Source of the DNA: Ashinkailepas kermadecensis
Taxonomy: Eukaryota > Arthropoda > Thecostraca > Neolepadidae
Direction of reading: 5' to 3'
DNA: 64,000 bases
Assembly (NCBI GenBank): GCA_034440615.1
Contig: JAOTOM010004841.1
Coordinates: 212,501 to 276,500, forward strand
Shown: positions 1 through 12,485 of the stretch, in pieces
How the letters are laid out: the number at the start of each line of letters is the position of its first letter
Numbering within the stretch: position 1 is the stretch's first letter
Notes under the pieces: model-generated
What the model saw: only the letters and a program-made list of their open reading frames with translations
Database searches by the model: none
Told to the model about the DNA's origin: nothing
Made by a program: the position numbers and the translations under genes

Positions 1-3000
1 TAGGTCGCTAAAAAGGTGCCCGGTGATGTTGCTGATGTCGTGTGAATGCGGTTGGTGATGCGGACGGACCTGAGGTAAATTCGGTTGACAGACGGCGCGT
101 ACGAATAGGATTGAATACGATCGAATAGGTACTAAGAAGACATCGGTAGCGAACAGGGAGTGCGCTTGGCGAGTCATTGCTTGCCGCTTTTATGTCTCGT
201 GAGCTAGTCGCACCTACTGGTTGAGAATTCTTGAAGTTGGTAATGTGGATTTTGCCCCGGACGTGAAAGTGCGCGTCCATGTCTGGGACATCTGGACGGA
301 CAATATGGCGTTGTTCGGGGGTGCGTCAAGCGTACACGACCGGACGTTACTCGACGTTCATTCACCGTCCAATTGCACTCAATTTTTAGCGCCCAGTTGG
401 TTTACTAAATGACCAATGCAGTCGATGCGCCCTAAAGCCCCCAGCGCGCAGTTGGACGCGACGCCTGGGAGCTGGGCGCCGGAGCCGGTGTTGGGCACGT
501 TTTGTATGTCGGCCTTCTGCGTCGGCTCGCAGTCTGGTGACAAGTGGCGGCGGCGCGATGGTCGGGCGGAGTGGCGGCAGGATTCCGTGGTCAGCTCGTG
601 TGTATACCTGGGAGCGTGGTCGGCACGCTCGCAGCTCAGGGTCGTGCGCCGATTCGTCTCGGCGACCATGTCCTGTCTGCTTGCGATCGGCTGGCCGGCC
701 CGCGCGTTATGACGCTCTACGTACCGCGACGGCCGCGCGCCCGTCGGCGCCCGCTCCTGCGGCCGCGCTCAAGGTCACCGCGTCACCCCTCCCCTCCCCC
801 TGCCCCGGTGATGTCACGCGTCGCCGGCTTCTTCGCGCGTGGCGGCGCGCACCGGCGGCGCTGACCCCGGCGCTGACCCCGGCGACCCCTGCCCCCGGCG
901 GCCGCACGCTGTCGGACACGCGTATGGGAACGTGGCGCCGCCGCCGGTCGAGGCCGAGGGGGCGGGTCTGCCGACGGGCCGGCCCGACGCCAGCAGCTGT
1001 GCGCAGGTGTCGTGCTTGCTGTCCGAAGGCCCCGCTGTGGTCGGCCGCGACCGCCGACTGCGGCCGTGGGCGCGTCGAAACAGCGCCGCGACACGAACGG
1101 CGGCGGCTCGCCTTCCCGGGCACCACCTGGCAGATGTGTCCCGCCCTGGCGTCGCCCGTCCCAATATGGCGTCGCCCGTTCCAACATGGCGTCGCCCGTC
1201 CGCAGCGAGTGGCGATCGTTCTCCTGCACCACCCACGTGTCCTCTGGGCGGTGGCCGCGTTGGCGGCGGGGCGTGAAGGCAGTCGCACAGCAGGTGCGTG
1301 TTTTCCTGAACGCGTCGCGAACGTGTTTGTTGTCTCCACTGGCTCACAGTAATGAGATTGAAAATGGTACCATTTTATTTCACAACAAATATCCTCTCAC
1401 TCCTTTCACACTGCTTACGAGAATCTAGTCGAGGGTGCGCATCTATGTTTTGGTACGGTTGCCGTCGAGATGTCTTCAGCGGTGTTTCCAATGGGCAGTG
1501 GAGCGTGCCGGGCTGCCAGCAGCTCCACCACGCTTGAGGATCCAGATGGTTGACTCTGGATACATTTGACTGTATCTGGACAACCCTTGCGTTGCAAGGC
1601 CGCAGCGGCGCTGAGGCTTCGCGCGACACAAAGTGACCACTATTTTGCGCCAAAATGTCGTCTCAGAATAAGCTGAGCGACATCTGGTATAGTTCACTTG
1701 CGTTAGCGTAAGGTTCCGTCGTACTGCGCCGCTCCGCCCACCGACGTTTGCAGCATTATTGGGAATTGTGGACGACTGACTTCGCGTGCAGCGCCAGTGA
1801 CGATGAGTCCGCCAATTCCGCTATGGTTTTGGCGAACGTCATTGAGGGCAATGTTTGGGAACGATGTTGTGCTCCTGAGTGGTAACTTAGCCCCCGACCC
1901 GTCTAAAAGTGGGCTGATGCGATAATGATGAGAATGATGCGATGATGTTGCCTGATGGCGCATTCGTTACACGACGGTAAGATCAGGGGGTCAATTCTGC
2001 GATATGTCAGACATTTCTACTTATGCCGACCTGCTGTAGGGCAACGCCACATCGCAGGAGACCCGAGCGTGTCTTGAAAGTCTGAAGGAGCCTAATGACC
2101 TCAGTAGTCGAGACGTCATAAACCCAAATAACCAACGAAAGACTTAAGTCATCGGCACACTCACAGACACCCACCCGCGCGCCTTCATTGTCGACCCTCC
2201 TGCTGACGGCCCCTGTCGGCCGACCTCCCGCACCGCGCGCCCGACAGATGGCGCGCTTCGGTCAGTTCGATTGCGTCATCAGATCCTTACGACCTTGTGC
2301 CAGCTGTGGAGGCACGCAGCGGGCGTCGGTCCTGCCAAGGTCCGGCCTGGACCGCCCCAGACTGGACCGGACCGGACCGGTCTGCAAGGTCGCCGCGCCC
2401 GCTGCCGACGTGCCAGACGAGGATCGGCGGCCGGCCGGACTTATACGGACGTCGTTACGATAGATGCCTGCGAGCACCATCGGCTCCAGACTGAGCGCGC
2501 AATACGTGGGGAGCTGAGCAGACACGAATGAGCAAGAGGGGCTCGGCAGACACCGATTGTATGTGCGTGTCGAGCTGGTGGTGCCCACAGTTGGCTGTGT
2601 GGTGAGCTAGCTGTATGTTCAGTCAATTGTCGGAGATGGCCACCCCTAATCTGTCTGATCCGTGGTCGCACACCCCGGTCCAGTGTCTGACAGTGACATT
2701 GTGCTGCCGATCTGATCTGCTCAGTCTATTCTATTTGCATTGTATATATTAAAGGCACATCGACACATGCAGTGGTTTTTTTTTCATGTGCTGCTGTCAA
2801 TAAAGTACACTGGGGACCATCTTTGCATTACAGTCACGTGTGACCCTTACCTCACCACAATCACACATACCATTTGTTACTGCCCTTAACTCAGGTGCTA
2901 CTCCCGGGGAATCATGTATTCCAGTCCAGTCGCTGGCAGCGCCCCGAGTCGGTCATATATGTCTGGTCGTGTTATTCACGGTTAGTATATCTGTTATGAG

Positions 3001-3029
3001 TATTAGTAGTAGTATAAGTAGTATTAGTA
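1..3029. other. 5' flank: no gene recognised, CpG-rich part at about 540-1345
   Basis: No protein family was recognised on either strand. The stretch at about 540-1345 is GC- and CpG-rich and open in several frames, which is compositional; it could be a promoter or CpG-rich spacer. A short SINE-tail module lies near 404-440. A 16-nt perfect palindrome (AAAATGGTACCATTTT) lies at 1361-1376. Confidence 0.5.
2740..2830 (+). promoter_or_regulatory. Possible polyadenylation context
   Basis: TATATTAAAGG is followed at about 2800 by CAATAAAG and then a GT-rich part downstream. This looks like the 3' end of a transcript or retroelement, but no matching coding region was recognised upstream. Weak call. 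Confidence 0.25.
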
Positions 3030-3031
3030 TC

Positions 3032-3065
<34 letters not shown>

Positions 3066-3090
3066 GTATACATATATATAAATATATCGT
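3030..3090. repeat. (TA)n microsatellite
   Basis: About 28 bases of pure TA followed by interrupted TATACG/TATAAA repeats. Confidence 0.9.
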
Positions 3091-4074
3091 AATGTAGTAG
3101 TACTAGTATCAGTCTGTCAGTAGATCTGATGGAGATTGTGCGCCGCCCGGGTCACACCTTCCGGTCCAGTGTCTGACAGTGTCCCGCGTCGGCGCCGACG
3201 CGTCTGTGCCGCCCGGGTCGGCCAGCGGCGGCGTCGGGTCACCAGGTGGCCGGGCCGGCCGCCGTCAGCTGGCCGGTCAGCTGACTGCGGCCAGCCGGCG
3301 CGACACGCCGTCCGCCCACGCGACGTGCGCGCTGGCCGGCCCGGCCTCGGCCCGCCGCCGTGACGTCACGACGCCGTCAGCCGATTAGTGGTGGCGGTGA
3401 CGTCACGACGGGCGCGGCGCCCGACGGGGAATGCGTTATGCCCGGCGGGTAGTTGGGCCGCCGACCGGCCACTCGGCACGCCCGCCCCGCGTTGAGACCC
3501 CGGGTGGAGGCGGCGAGCGCGGTGTGACGAAGGAGACGCTGAGGTGACCTGCACGTCGTATGTTGAGTACAGCGTGAGTGGTGCGTGTCAGGTGTGCTGG
3601 TGCAGTGTGGCGCACTGGGCACCTGCCTGCCTGCCTGCCTGCTGTCACTATGGACACAGTGTCTGTCCTTCAGTAGATGGTGTGTCTGTGCGCCCGTGTA
3701 CACAAGATGTATGTCTGTGTGTGGACTGTCGGCGTTTTGGCGCAAAACCTGGGCCTTTCGTGTGGGCGTGAGCGGGTGCTCAGCCATAGCCAGTTGCCCT
3801 GGTGGTCGTGACGTGATGTCGTGACGGGGAACAGACGAGACACCCGGACGATGCCCACAGTGGCGGTGCCCTGTGCCGGCGGTGTGTTCTGTTGGCATCT
3901 GTCGGTCCGAGCTCAGCATGGTGACAGCTCGCATAGCGAGGGCCAATAATCACATCGTGTGCATGCAGATGCCGTCGGATCACAGAACCGGATGAACACA
4001 CTGAGTCATGGGCTGGCCGATGAGGAACTGGCCCGCGTTGGTAGTCCTCATACTCTGGTTTCTTGGCCTATTCA
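3091..4074. other. No gene seen; GC-rich 3130-3540
   Basis: The part at 3130-3540 is very GC- and CpG-rich (many GCCGGCC and GGCCGGC runs). A short (CCTG)n tract lies near 3621-3642. No coding homology recognised. Confidence 0.5.
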
Positions 4075-4464
4075 GTTTCCCTAACCACCTCTCCGTCAAT
4101 CCTCTCTGGTCCTCTCTTCTTCCCTTTCCCCATATTGATCTCTCCTCTTCGCTAAATGATCACGCGTTGGTCGAAGCGACCTTAAACTCAAATAACTAAC
4201 TCAAGATCTTCATCTCAAATTTCATCAAACCATCTATTGGTATGCGACATTGGTCTCTCCCTTTCAACTGCTCCCTTCCATCTCCTCCGGCTTCTCACTT
4301 GTTTGTTGTCGACTAGCTCATTTCCTCCCTCTTCTCTTACATCTCCTCACCACTTCTCCTCCCCTGGGTAGGACAGAGCGCTTACCCTCCAGTACAGGAT
4401 GCACGTCGATGGCCATGTGGCCATCCTACCGCGAAGTATTGACAGTCGGCAGCGGTCTAGCCAT
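4075..4464 (+). repeat. Dispersed repeat, left arm of a divergent inverted pair
   Basis: A CT-rich sequence ending in the GTCGATGGCCATGTGG region is present again in reverse complement at 5297-5605. Shared blocks include TTGTTTGTTGTCGACTA-like and GGACAGAGCG segments. This copy carries an extra segment at about 4143-4200 that contains a SINE-tail module (CGAAGCGACCTTAAACTCAA). Confidence 0.75.
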
Positions 4465-5296
4465 TTATTGATTTCTTAATATTTATAATATTTAGCTTGG
4501 TACTTTGCCATTGCAATCTCTAACGATTAGTCCCTGGCGCCACTGATGGGCGAAGGGACAGGCATCAGCGGGTGTCGGTCGATCTCCACTGCACGTACCG
4601 AGGTCACTGTCAGCGGTCGGCTGTGTCGATCTACTGCCGGTCGTCTGTCTCGCCTGACCTCTGCCCGTCGTGACTCTGTTGAGGAAGGAGGGGGATGGAC
4701 GGATATAGCTGGGTGTCCGCATCACCGGTCACCGTGACCGGCTGACACCAGCCGTCACGTGGTTGACAGTCGTGGTGTGACGGGCTGGCACAACTGTCAC
4801 GTGGCAGTCTGATAGCCGTGGTGTGACGGGCTGGCACAACAGCCGCGTGGCAGTCACAGTGACGACACTGCCCGAGCTCCGAGCCGACAGCTGGCTAGCT
4901 GGGTGTGTGCCGGCCGTCGGCCGCGCCACCTGCACATGTGATGCTCGGCACTGGCGACGTCCGCCGAACAGGCGGTCGCACTCGTGCCGGCTCCAGGCGC
5001 CGCGTCACGGGCCGTGACGGCGCCGGCGGCGCCGGTGGCGGTCCGGGCCGTCACGGTGCCAGGCGACAGACTGAGGCGGCTGTCACGGTGTGGGCGGCGG
5101 CGTTGGTGGCGGCGGAGGCGGCGGCGCCGTGCGGCCAGTGGGCGCCGCATACGCCTGCGTGCCGGCGGCTGCCGCCAGGACCTGACGTGCCGGGGCGGCG
5201 CATGTGGCGCGCCGCCGACACCATATTTGCCGCTGCGTGCGGCCCGCCGACCGGCTGTCGGCCGCCGGCCGGCCCGACTTCGTGCCGGCGGGCGGC
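4465..5296. other. GC-rich spacer between the inverted repeats
   Basis: No gene recognised. Contains repeated TGACGGGCTGGCACAAC-type units at about 4730-4860 and an extremely CpG-rich block at 4880-5290. Confidence 0.5.
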
Positions 5297-5605
5297 TCGA
5301 CACGGCTGGGCATGGCCAGACCGCTGCCGACTCTCTGCCGACTGCGACGGGATGCCCACACGGCCATCGACACGCGTCTTGTACTGGTGGGTGCACGCTC
5401 TGTCCTGCCCGGGAGAGGAGAAGTGGTGAGAGAAGAGGAGAAGGGTGTAAGAGAAGAGGGAGGGCATGAGGTAGTCGACAGCAAACAAGTGAGAAGCTGA
5501 AGGAGATGGAAGGGAGAGGCCCATATCGCATGAGAAGAGATTAAGATGAGAGGTCAATGTGGGAAAAGGGAAGAAAGGACAGAGGGGATCGACGAAGGGG
5601 AGAGG
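5297..5605 (-). repeat. Dispersed repeat, right arm of the inverted pair
   Basis: Reverse-complement relative of 4075-4464. It preserves the same order of CT-rich blocks, without the insertion seen in the other arm. Confidence 0.75.
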
Positions 5606-6179
5606 TGAAGCAAAGTGAACTGGACTGTGGCCAGATTGAGGTCAGCTCGGTGCTGCCCGGGCTGGTCACGTGTGGCGGCCGCCTTCTCCTGCGCCCCCCT
5701 CCCGCAGCCCGGCTCGCCGGTGCGCAGTCGGGCCCGATTCGTCACGCTCTGTGGTTGGCTGGTGCCGACCTTGCCTGCTTTTTTACGGTCTGGGCGGCCT
5801 ACGCGGCGTGCTGTGGACCGTCGCACGGTTTTTGCTGCTCACAGACTTTCCTCTGTTCAGTCGTCCCCGTCGGGAACTGCCCCACGCACTCTGCCAGGGC
5901 TCCAGACTGTAGTGGTCTGGAGTGGAGTCCACTCCAGACTGGAGTGGACGGACGCACGGTACAGGTGCGGCGGCCGCCCTGCTGCCGCGCTCCCCTCAGG
6001 AGTGGTTTCACTGCGACAGGGACTGGTTTGGTGCAGAACAGGAAGCCGGCGCTCTCGGGGTTTCGTCCCGTCTCGTCTCGGCTCGGCGCGGTGCGACAAA
6101 GGCCGGTCAGGTGCAGAACAGAAAGCCGGTCACTCTCCAGAGGTTTGTCTCGGCTCGCCACGCCTTCGGTGGGCGGCGC
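5606..6179. other. No gene seen
   Basis: GC-rich, with a duplicated block containing GTGCAGAACAGAAAGCCGG-like sequence near 6030-6050 and 6109-6130, and a local palindromic TGGAGTGGAGTCCACTCCA at 5919-5940. No coding homology. Confidence 0.5.
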
Positions 6180-6250
6180 GGTGACGGTGACGGTGACGGT
6201 GACGGTGACGGTGACGGTGACGGTGACGGTGACGGTGACGGTGACGGTGC
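6180..6250. repeat. (GACGGT)n hexanucleotide repeat
   Basis: Eleven to twelve uninterrupted copies of the hexamer. Confidence 0.95.
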
Positions 6251-7337
6251 GGACGGGCGATGACGCGGCGTCAGCACACCGAGAGGCTGGCCGCAGCCTG
6301 CTCCCACCGCCGGGCTCCGAGAGAGCGTGTCGGTGGTGATGCAAACACTGGCAGCAGTGGTCCGGGTCTCCACCAGACATTCAGTCGCCGAGCCGACGCG
6401 TCGAGTGTCACATCACTTGCCACTTCGATGATCGGTGTATCGCTGTATAACCTATGCAGTTGATGCGCTCCTAAACCCCAGTAGCATCAATAACGATGAG
6501 CAGCGCAAGAATTCATGGGCTGGGACACATGGTTTGGGATATGGTAAGATGCTCCTACTATTCTCAGCTCCTGAATTTCTTTATTCTCAGCTCCTACTAT
6601 TCTCTGAATAACACTGCATAGCCGATGCAGTTCTGCACCCATGAGCATCAACATTTGGTATGATCTTGAGTGTTGTGTGAAATGAAAGAAGCTTCACATA
6701 GGGTGTTTTCACTGATGTCACAAGCTACTTGCGTCCGCCATGATGGGGGATAACGAAGCGTACCAATACGACTGGCAGTGGGTGTGGCTAGGCCGTGTAC
6801 GAGAGATCGCGAAGTGTCGACAGGCCGTGTTTTGAAGTCGAAATTGGTGCACATATTTTGGCTTTCGAGATTATTATGAAAGAAGAAAACTGGATTCATA
6901 TCTCGGCCTTCTCCCTGGGTAAGTTCCCTACAAGGCTGACAAAGATATAAGGCTAAGCTAGCTAAGCCACACCTACAACTACACATCAGCTAAGCCACAC
7001 CTACACCTACACCTAGGTTTAGCTACACCTCCGTGTCATGGGTGGCGTTTTCTGTGGCGAGGTCCATCATGGCGGGCGCACGCCGTTGTGACGTCATCCG
7101 AAAACATATGCTGACCTTGAAGGTATGGACACACCCCAGAACAAAAGCTAATAAATTTCGCCGGAATAGTTTAGCATTACATTATTAACTGCCCTCGGTT
7201 CGTTGCTGGCCATGCTGGCCTCGCGCTCTGGTTGCTGGCCATGAGCGTTGTCGTCACGAATGGCAGCCAGGTTCCCAGGTCGCCAGGTGGCAAAGGAATG
7301 CACGTGTCATCGCCATCGCGCAGCGTCCGGCCGTGGT
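6251..7337. other. No gene seen
   Basis: A SINE-tail-like module occurs near 6450-6480 (GTTGATGCGCTCCTAAACCC). A (CACCTA)n-like run lies at about 6960-7015. Nothing else recognised. Confidence 0.5.
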
Positions 7338-7999
7338 CACGACCGTGAGAAGGGAGGGCAGGGTGGTGGGGAGACGACCGTGAGAAGGGAGGACAAGGTG
7401 GTGGGGAGACGACCGTGAGAAGGGAGGACAAGGTGGTGGGGAGACGACCGTGAGAAGGGAGGACAAGGTGGTGGGGATACGACCGTGAGAAGGGAGAGCA
7501 AGGTGGTGGGGGAGACGACCGTGAGAAGGGTGGGGAGGGCAGGGTGGTGGGGAGACGAACGTGAGAAGGAATGGCAAGGTGGTGGGGAGACGACCGTGAG
7601 AAGGGAGGGCAGGGTGGTGGGGAGACGACCGTGAGAAGGGAGGGCAAGGTGGTGGGGAGACGACCGTGAGAAGGGAGGGCAAGGTGGTGGGGAGACGACC
7701 GTGAGAAGGGAGGACAAGGTGGTGGGGAGACGACCGTGAGAAGGGAGGGCAAGGTGGTGGGGAGACGACCGTGAGAAGGGAGGGCAAGGTGGTGGGGAGA
7801 CGACCGTGAGAAGGAAGGGCAAGGTGGTGGAGAGACGACCGTGAGAAGGGAGGGCAAGATGGCGGGGAGACGACCGTGAGAAGGGAGGGCAAGGTGGTGG
7901 GGAGACGACCGTGAGAAGGGAGACGATTGTGAGAATGTGAGTAAGATGGAGGGGAGGCAACCGTAAGAAGGGAGAGCAAAGTGGAGCTGGAGACGGTGA
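7338..7999. repeat. 35-bp minisatellite, about 18 copies
   Basis: Unit begins GACGACCGTGAGAAGGGAGG and ends in AGGTGGTGGGGA. Copies are nearly identical in the middle and diverge after 7920. Because the unit is not a multiple of three and has no stop on the minus strand, all three minus frames stay open. Confidence 0.95.
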
Positions 8000-8549
8000 C
8001 TGTCGAGTGGCAAGGGTGCTTGGTTCTGGTTTCGAAGCTTGTCGGAAGCCATCGCAGTCGGTTTGGATTTGTATCGAGATGGCCTTCGGCGCGTGTGGCA
8101 CCTGGGGAGGGTGGTGTTGGTGGGTGGCGGAACTGGCCGGAAGTTATCCCGTTTGTAATTATTTGTGTACCCGTGTGGAGGTTACGATGCGGAGCGCCTG
8201 CAACACTTTAGGACTGCTGTCAGGTCGCTGACATGTCCATGCATGCTGGATGATGACTCCCCAAGCGTACACAATGGTAATCTCTTTCACATCCTCTCGG
8301 AAATGGGATTCGAGGCTATTTACACACCGAGGTGAGATTATTACTCACTACCGATTCCTGAGGATGTATTAATAGCATACAACGATTTAAATATGTATGG
8401 GCGCAATATGCTCGCTGAAATGGTCGACGCGCTCTTCAGCTACAACTAGCTAACCATGCATTTCCCGCACGTGTTGCAGGCAACGCCATTTGTATGGCAG
8501 GTATTGCTGCTACGCGATGTATAAATGGCTAACCGTATTGATGAATCTA
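8000..8549. other. No gene seen
   Basis: Mixed composition; no recognisable coding or repeat features before the LINE remnant. Confidence 0.5.
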
Positions 8550-9027
8550 GCAATATTCAGTTGGCTTGCATAAATTAAAAAAGTGGGCTGATACATGGCA
8601 GATGCAGATGGGCAACTATGAGATGTACAATAGGAGGTAGTGAACTGAATGCCATTGAAGAGGAAAAAGATTTGGGAGTGGCAGTTTCAAGGGCCTTATG
8701 GGAGATAAACAATGGTCTGCTAGGGACACGTGATTATAATGTTGGGAAACATTGGTTAGGATTGGTAAATATAAAAACGAATAAGTTTGGAAAATGGATT
8801 TAGCCCCCCCTTTGAGTATTGTGTGCCGGCATGGAGCACTTCCAGAGAAAGGTGTATAGGTATGTTAGCAAGAGCGCAGCGCAAAGCTGCTAGGCTCATC
8901 CTTGGACTGAAGAATTTAAAATATGCGGAGATACTTATTGCATTTATTTTTCTTCTCTTGTAATTGTTCAGCCCTTCATAGGCTGAGCCGGGATGAGCCC
9001 CTGTGACTTGTATTAAGCCTTAACGCT
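8550..9027 (+). mobile_element. LINE remnant: end of reverse transcriptase and 3' UTR
   Basis: Degraded C-terminal reverse transcriptase of a non-LTR retrotransposon. Three pieces in shifted frames are visible: KLKKWADTWQMQ (from 8572), then IGGSELNAIEEEKDLGVAVS (8618-8700), then PFEYCVPAWST and ARAQRKAARLILGLKNLKYA to a stop at 8963. These match the thumb region WxxxWQMxFN, EKDLGVxVS, LEYCxPAWS and QRRAxxLxxGL of CR1/Jockey-like elements. At least two frameshifts and a divergent middle part show it is dead. It may be related to the LINE that moved the SINEs, but no shared 3' tail was seen. Confidence 0.8.
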
Positions 9028-9405
9028 TGACGACTGTGTGGTGCACACAACGGTTCCCGCTGTCAGGAGTGGCGCTGCTGGTGGTCGGGTGGTGTTCCAC
9101 GCCGCAGACGGCCAGCTGCCGTGCGACCTGAGGCGCGCCGTGTGCACCCACCGGCCGTCGGTGCGGTGGTGCCGCGGCTGGACGTGTGTGGGCCCGCTGC
9201 TCGTGACTGAGACGTCGCCGTCGGCTGCGGCTGTGGCGCGGCAACGCGGCGGTAGGGCGGCCCGGTCCGGCCCGGGGCGGGCCGCGTGTTCCGGAAATGT
9301 CGCCGACCACGCTCGAAACGCATCTTGACCGTAACGCGTTTGGAAATGTGGTGTATATCAAGTCGTCGCGACTAGCATTCGGTTAGACAGTACCGTATGA
9401 CTAAC
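9028..9405. other. No gene seen
   Basis: GC-rich sequence with long open frames on both strands that have no family similarity. Confidence 0.5.
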
Positions 9406-9462
9406 TATGTTATGGGCGCTGCATGACCACTGCAGTCGATGCGCCCCTAAACACCAAAAAAA
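9406..9462 (+). mobile_element. Isolated SINE 3' tail module
   Basis: TATGGGCGCTGCATGACC, then GCAGTCGATGCGCCCCTAAA and an A-rich end. The same module recurs at 43905, 52707, 42305 and elsewhere. Most likely a 5'-truncated retroposon. Confidence 0.65.
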
Positions 9463-10345
9463 ACAAGAAACCACGTCGAAACGCAGCGGCGGCTATTTCG
9501 CTCGGCGGCGGCGGCGGCGGCGCGACGCGGCAGGACAAACGTGGCATGCCGCCGACCGTTGCCGATTGGCTTCCCCGTGACCTTGGAAGGCAGTAGGAGG
9601 GGGCTGTCGCGGTTCAGTGCCACTCGTGCTGCTGCTGTGTGGTCGCCGTACCGGGACCTGCTGGCCAGACCGCAGGGGCGGTGTCTCCACAGCTGCCTAG
9701 CCGGGGAACCTGACACGACCTGACCCTTTTGCGGTCCCATTCCATGGAAAACCCGCAGTTCGATGGTACTGTATTGGATAAAGTACACCCAGCACTTGTG
9801 TCCTTTCCTGGTTTGGGGATTATTCTAGCACAGTGGTATATATTTGAGTTGCGATGGTCCCTGTCTTTCTAAATATCTGAATTTTCCTGGTTTAACAATG
9901 TTGCATTCATACATGAAGGTTTCATCACGTGGTTTTCCGTTTCCCTTGCACTTCTTTGGACTACATGGAATGTTAATACATCTTTCGTCCATACACAGGA
10001 AAAATATTTTCAGAAAATGCAGAAGAAATTACTCCAGATGTGGGCTGGAGCGGGCTCAGGAAGTGGTGCTAAGCCGACACGCCATGTCACCAGGCGTGGG
10101 CAGTGTCAGTGTCAGTGCCAGTGCCATCGCCTGCCTGCCCAGCGGCCGGGAAGACGGACGCCGGATGGGCGCAGAGACGCCGCCCGCTGTCCAACAATGG
10201 CGGCCGCCGCTCGCATGTCCGGTGAAAGTCTGAGCGAGCGGGCGGGGCGAGCTGTCGCCACCCGCACCGGCCAGCTGACACACGCGCCTCGTTACACAGT
10301 GAGAGTGGTGGCCACTGCGGGGACCGGACCGCCCGGCGGCGCCGC
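9463..10345. other. No gene seen
   Basis: Contains a (GGC)n-rich stretch at about 9505-9525 and an AT-rich part at 9780-10020. No coding homology recognised. Confidence 0.5.
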
Positions 10346-10606
10346 CTTCCTCTACTCCGCCGGGGAGACTCGCGACGCCGCCTCCCCCGACTCCGCCGGG
10401 GAGACTGGCGCCGCCTCCCCCGACTCCGCCGAAGAGACTGGCGCCGCCTCCCCCGACTCCGCCGGGGAGACTCGCGACGCCGCCTCCCCCGACTCCGCCG
10501 GAGAGACTGGCGCCGCCTCCCCCAGCTCCGCTGAAGAGACTGGCGCCGCCTCCCCCGACTCCGCAGGAGAGACTCGCGGCGCCGCCTCCCTCGGACTCCG
10601 CCTGAG
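10346..10606. repeat. Minisatellite, units of 33 or 36 bp, about 8 copies
   Basis: Core GCCGCCTCCCCCGACTCCGC followed by GGGGAGACT, with or without a CGCGAC insert. Unit lengths are multiples of three and one frame reads (ASPDSAGET)n, but no gene context supports translation. Confidence 0.9.
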
Positions 10607-11128
10607 AGACTCGCGACTGAGGGCAGAGCTAGAGCAGGGAGACGGCCCGGCCGGCGGTCAGCCGATTGCGCCGGCAGAGTGTCGGACGAGTCAGCTGACA
10701 CTGACAGAGTGACGGAGGCGGCCAGCTCGAGGAGCCGCTGCTGGGTCGTGGAGGACCGTCGTCAGGGCCGGGATCACGCACCGGTCCGGCCACGTTAAGT
10801 TGTGTCTCCCCAAACTGACTCGACCGAAATGTTTCATTTGCCGAAATTAAACACGCCTCGCATAAAGGAAAAAGTTTTTTTCCGTACGTATTTGCCCTAG
10901 CGATAAAATGTGCTTAATTTGCCGACAGTCCAAACAACAGTCGTTTGGTTTCAGACTCTGGGTTTGTTTACGCTTGACAGTGGGTTTTGCCCCTCGACGT
11001 CGGGTGGCTGGATGCGCCTCTGTCCGCCGATGGAGCGGGCGAGGCTGGGCGAGCGCTGCCCGCTCTTGCGGGCAACGGCCCCTGGCCGGTGAACAGGTGG
11101 ACGGTCGGCCGGCCCGGTCACGATCGGC
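10607..11128. other. No gene seen
   Basis: GC-rich flank of two minisatellites. Nothing recognised. Confidence 0.5.
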
Positions 11129-11430
11129 GCCACACCTGGCGGCCTGAGGCGCCACACCTGGCGGCATTTGACGGCCCGAGGCGCCACACCTGGCGACATT
11201 TGACGGCCTGAGGCGCCACACCTGGCGACATTTGGCGGCCTGAGGCGCCACACCCGGCGACATTTGACGGCCTGAGGCGCCACACCCGACGACATTTGAC
11301 GGCCTGAGGCGCCACACCCGACGACATTTGACGGCCTGAGGCGCCACACCTGGCGGCTTCTGACGGCCTGAGGCGCCACACCTGGCTGTATTCGATGGTC
11401 GGAGGCGCCACACCTGGCTGTATTCGACGG
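11129..11430. repeat. 32-bp minisatellite, about 9 copies
   Basis: Unit GGCCTGAGGCGCCACACCTG then GCGACATTTGAC, with variant CGAC/GGCGGC forms and a diverged 3' pair. Confidence 0.95.
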
Positions 11431-12137
11431 CCTGTCCACTCGCTCGCCGTTGTTCGGTTTTCTCCGGTTAGTGCCGACCGGTTTCGTTGCTACGAAGTCG
11501 CAGCTGCTGGTTGGCGGCCGTTGACGTGCACTCAGCTCCGGTGATCAGTTCGTTGTGGGCCGCGCTGCAGACTGGCAACCCCCGCCCATGCTCATTTGTC
11601 AGCGCCGCGTCTGTACACGGGTACCAGCTGTGCCGTTTCCGGCGCACCGTTGCTCGGCGACCGCAGGTCTGTGACGACGCTGTAACGGCGCGTGTGTCGA
11701 CTGGCGTGTGGCCACTCACGATGGGCCGCGGGCCAAAGGTCAGCCGAGGTCGCGACCCCGCCGCCGGCGGTGATAGACCTCTGCGGTGACGCCACGTCGT
11801 CGGCTCTGATTTGGCGACGGCGGCCGCCGCGAAGCCGACGGAAGGCGTCGCGCCGTTTTCGCCGCTGTCGGGGCGCATACCGGCGGCTACGTGCGGTATG
11901 CGCTCTGTCCAGTGCCGCCGCCGGCGGCGGCGGCGACGGCGGCAGCGGCGACAGTGAAAGTCCGCCGGCCGGCTGTTCTCGTGCCGTCTGGTGGCGTGGC
12001 GGCCAGCTGATGGTGCGGTACGCCGCCCAGCTGGTGATGCTGCACCACCCGACACTGGAAAACGGTTGGGAGAAGGTGGAAACGGTCGGCGAAAGAGAGA
12101 GAGGGAGAGGAGATGGGAGAGAGGGTGGAGAGATAGA
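11431..12137. other. No gene seen
   Basis: GC-rich in its second half (11690-12000) with a (GGC)n-like tract near 11915. No coding homology recognised. Confidence 0.5.

Positions 12138-12485
<348 letters not shown>

Noticed and set aside
7177..8101. Minus-strand frames of 241-291 codons
   Set aside because: Three overlapping frames are all open because of the 35-bp minisatellite; the product is a pure repeat without homology.
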